This document shows positions 13,477 through 15,190 of a DNA stretch of 15,190 nucleotides, in pieces. This DNA comes from Spirochaetaceae bacterium (GTDB lineage Bacteria > Spirochaetota > Spirochaetia > Treponematales > Breznakiellaceae). The position numbers were made by a program, and so were the translations under genes. Every line of letters starts with the position of its first letter. Position 1 is the first letter of the stretch. The stretch lies in the NCBI GenBank assembly GCA_031268255.1, contig JAIRXO010000185.1:1-15190 (forward strand). The letters run 5' to 3'. The notes beneath the pieces were generated by a model. The model made no database searches and had not been told where the DNA came from. It worked only from the letters and a program-made list of their open reading frames with translations.

Positions 13477-15190
13477 GGGCGGTTTCGGTTACGGGTTTAT
13501 ACCGCCTGAATTTCTTCCCCAAGGAAAGGACGAATTTTATCTCCGCAATGAGGAAGCGCCGCCCCGTCCCTGGAGGGCTCTCAGCGCCGGGGAAAAAAAA
13601 GTGCTGCTTGAAAACGGCAATTACGCGCCTGACTGGGACGACTTCCTTGTGTCAGACCCCTTTGACCCCGGCCTGATACACAACTCCGGCTTCTACGGCC
13701 TGGTACGCCTCGGCCCCCTTACGAACACCGTTATACGGCACCACGATTTTGCCCTTCCCTCTGGAATAAGAAACAGCATGATTGTTTCGTCCGATATAGG
13801 ATCGGACTGCGCCATATACGACTGCCCCTATCTTTCCCATTACATTATAGGGGACCGGGTAATACTCTCCCGCATTGACGAGATGCAGACCACAAATCAC
13901 GCCAAATTCGGCAACGGCGTACTGGCGTCAGGCGAAAGCGAAGATGTCCGGGTCTGGATAGATGTGATGAACGAGGCCGGCGGAAGGTCCGTACTGCCCT
14001 TTGACGGCATGATAAGCGCCGACGCCTTTCTCTGGGCGGCTTTCCGGGACGACAGGACGCTTACGGAGGCCCTGAAAGACCTGACCCAAAAACAATACGG
14101 CGTCAAGCGGGGCAGATACGGTACGGTAGGAAACCGCGCCGTCATCAAAAGCTGCCGTATAATCAAGGACTGCGCCATTGGGGACTACGCGTATATAAAA
14201 GGCGCCAACAAGCTCAAGAACCTCACCATAAATTCTTCCGGGGACGAAGCTACCCAAATAGGCGAAGGGGTGGAACTGGTAAACGGCATCATAGGTTTCG
14301 GCTGCCATGTTTTTTACGGCGTCAAGGCGGTGCGCTTTGTCATGGGAAGCAATTCGAGCCTCAAGTACGGGGCGAGGCTCATCCATTCGGTGCTGGGGGA
14401 CAATTCCACGGTTTCGTGCTGCGAGATACTCAACAACCTCATATTCCCTGTCCACGAACAGCACCACAACAATTCCTTTCTTGTCGCCGCGCTCATTCAG
14501 GGACTGTCCAATATGGCCGCCGGGGCCACCATAGGCTCGAACCACAACAGCCGCGCCAATGACGGGGAAATCCGGGCGGGCAGGGGTTTTTGGCCGGGCC
14601 TTTCGGTAACACTCAAGCACTCAAGCCGCTTTGCCAGCTTTATACTGATAAGCAAGGGCGACTATGCCCATGAAATGGATATTCCCCTCCCCTTCTCCCT
14701 GGTGAATCACAATGTCAAACATGACCGGGTCGAAATCATGCCCGCCTATTTCTGGATGTACAATATGTACGCCCTGGAACGGAATTCCTGGAAAGCGAAG
14801 AGCAGGGACAGGCGCAAAAAGAAAATTCAATATATTGAAACAGCCTATCTCGCCCCCGACACGGCTGAGGAAATCATCACCGCCAGAGAACTCCTTTCCG
14901 CCTGGATAGCCGAAGCGGGGCCCGATAGCGAAACCCGCGACGGCGTTACCGTTACAGGGCTTGAACGGCACAAGAGAAAACAGCTCATACTAAAACCCCG
15001 CCAGGCCCTTGACGCCTATACAAGCATGCTCCGCTATTATGTATTTAACACCTTTGCCGAATACCTTTTTGGCCACAGGGAACTTGATTTTGCCAGCTTC
15101 ATGGACCTCGCCAGTACTCTTGGCGTTGAGCGGGTAAAAACATGGGTCAATATGGGCGGGCAGATAGTTCCGGCGTTCAGGGTCGACAGG
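13469..15190 (+). CDS. DUF4954 family protein, left-handed beta-helix type, 3' end outside window
   Basis: A frame open from the ATG at 13469 to the window edge gives 574 codons with no stop. The protein begins MTEGGFGYGFIPPEFL and includes NTVIRHHDFALPSG, NHAKFGNG and, at about 217-325, a run of short hexapeptide-like turns (VGNRAVIKSCRIIKDCAIGDYAYI, IGEGVELVNGIIGFGCHV, MGSNSSLKYGARLIHSVLGDNSTV), the pattern of a left-handed beta-helix as in sugar-nucleotide acyl- and nucleotidyltransferases. Then come HEQHHNNSFL, TIGSNHNSR and a helical C-terminal part with MPAYFWMYNMYALERNSWK. I recognise this as DUF4954, known mainly from spirochaetes and Bacteroidetes, usually somewhat longer than shown here. 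Its biochemical role is unknown to me; nucleotide-sugar or carbohydrate binding is a guess from the fold. It overlaps the trpR-like gene by 8 bases, so the two are translationally coupled. Confidence 0.85.
   Translation, partial: MTEGGFGYGFIPPEFLPQGKDEFYLRNEEAPPRPWRALSAGEKKVLLENGNYAPDWDDFLVSDPFDPGLIHNSGFYGLVRLGPLTNTVIRHHDFALPSGIRNSMIVSSDIGSDCAIYDCPYLSHYIIGDRVILSRIDEMQTTNHAKFGNGVLASGESEDVRVWIDVMNEAGGRSVLPFDGMISADAFLWAAFRDDRTLTEALKDLTQKQYGVKRGRYGTVGNRAVIKSCRIIKDCAIGDYAYIKGANKLKNLTINSSGDEATQIGEGVELVNGIIGFGCHVFYGVKAVRFVMGSNSSLKYGARLIHSVLGDNSTVSCCEILNNLIFPVHEQHHNNSFLVAALIQGLSNMAAGATIGSNHNSRANDGEIRAGRGFWPGLSVTLKHSSRFASFILISKGDYAHEMDIPLPFSLVNHNVKHDRVEIMPAYFWMYNMYALERNSWKAKSRDRRKKKIQYIETAYLAPDTAEEIITARELLSAWIAEAGPDSETRDGVTVTGLERHKRKQLILKPRQALDAYTSMLRYYVFNTFAEYLFGHRELDFASFMDLASTLGVERVKTWVNMGGQIVPAFRVDR

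Noticed and set aside
13928..14620. 230-codon minus-strand open frame opposite the DUF4954 gene
   Set aside because: The plus-strand frame is continuous for 574 codons with family features; the antisense translation shows no domain and no start signals.
1..15190. CRISPR array, tRNA genes, insertion sequences or phage genes
   Set aside because: No regularly spaced repeats, no cloverleaf-like segments in the short gaps, and no transposase or integrase motifs in the convincing genes.

Overview
The window reads as bacterial chromosome, most likely from a spirochaete related to Treponema. This rests on a DUF4954 protein (a family I know mainly from spirochaetes and Bacteroidetes), relaxed lipoboxes (FSC, FFGC), a small lipoprotein paired with a LysM protein, and a fairly GC-rich, tightly packed layout. 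The assignment is inference; no rRNA or other marker gene is present. I see no mobile element, phage, CRISPR array or tRNA. Most genes are recognisable metabolic and transport genes, so I do not claim a wholly new system; the unusual signals are in the intergenic DNA.

Left end (1-1395): a low-GC coding remnant on the minus strand (34-198), then a minus-strand pair: a DtxR/MntR-type metalloregulator followed by an rRNA m5C methyltransferase of the RsmB/RsmF (NOL1/NOP2/Sun) class. An 80-90 bp divergent control region (about 1387-1478) separates them from a plus-strand operon.

1479-7128: a complete oligopeptide/dipeptide-type ABC importer, oppB-oppC-oppD-oppF-oppA. The first four genes overlap end to end; the binding lipoprotein gene comes last, after a short gap containing a hairpin. 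The operon promoter lies so close to the oppB start that the mRNA would be essentially leaderless, and a perfect inverted repeat covers the -10 box, the predicted start point and the ATG.

7227-11134: a second operon with its own promoter, ugpQ-ugpA-ugpE-ugpB: a glycerophosphodiester phosphodiesterase, two MalF/MalG-type permeases and a UgpB-like binding lipoprotein. It looks like uptake and hydrolysis of glycerophosphodiesters or glycerol-3-phosphate, but no UgpC ATPase is present. The binding-protein gene is again last, behind a two-hairpin element flanked by a 14-bp direct repeat that duplicates its ribosome binding site.

11135-12368: a convergent intergenic region with two hairpins, then a minus-strand pair (small lipoprotein, then a secreted LysM protein) that is translationally coupled.

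12467-15190: plus-strand genes for a HAD phosphatase, a TrpR-like repressor and the 5' 574 codons of a DUF4954 left-handed-beta-helix protein that runs off the window end. The HAD and TrpR genes have no Shine-Dalgarno sequence and carry -10 boxes exactly placed for leaderless transcription.
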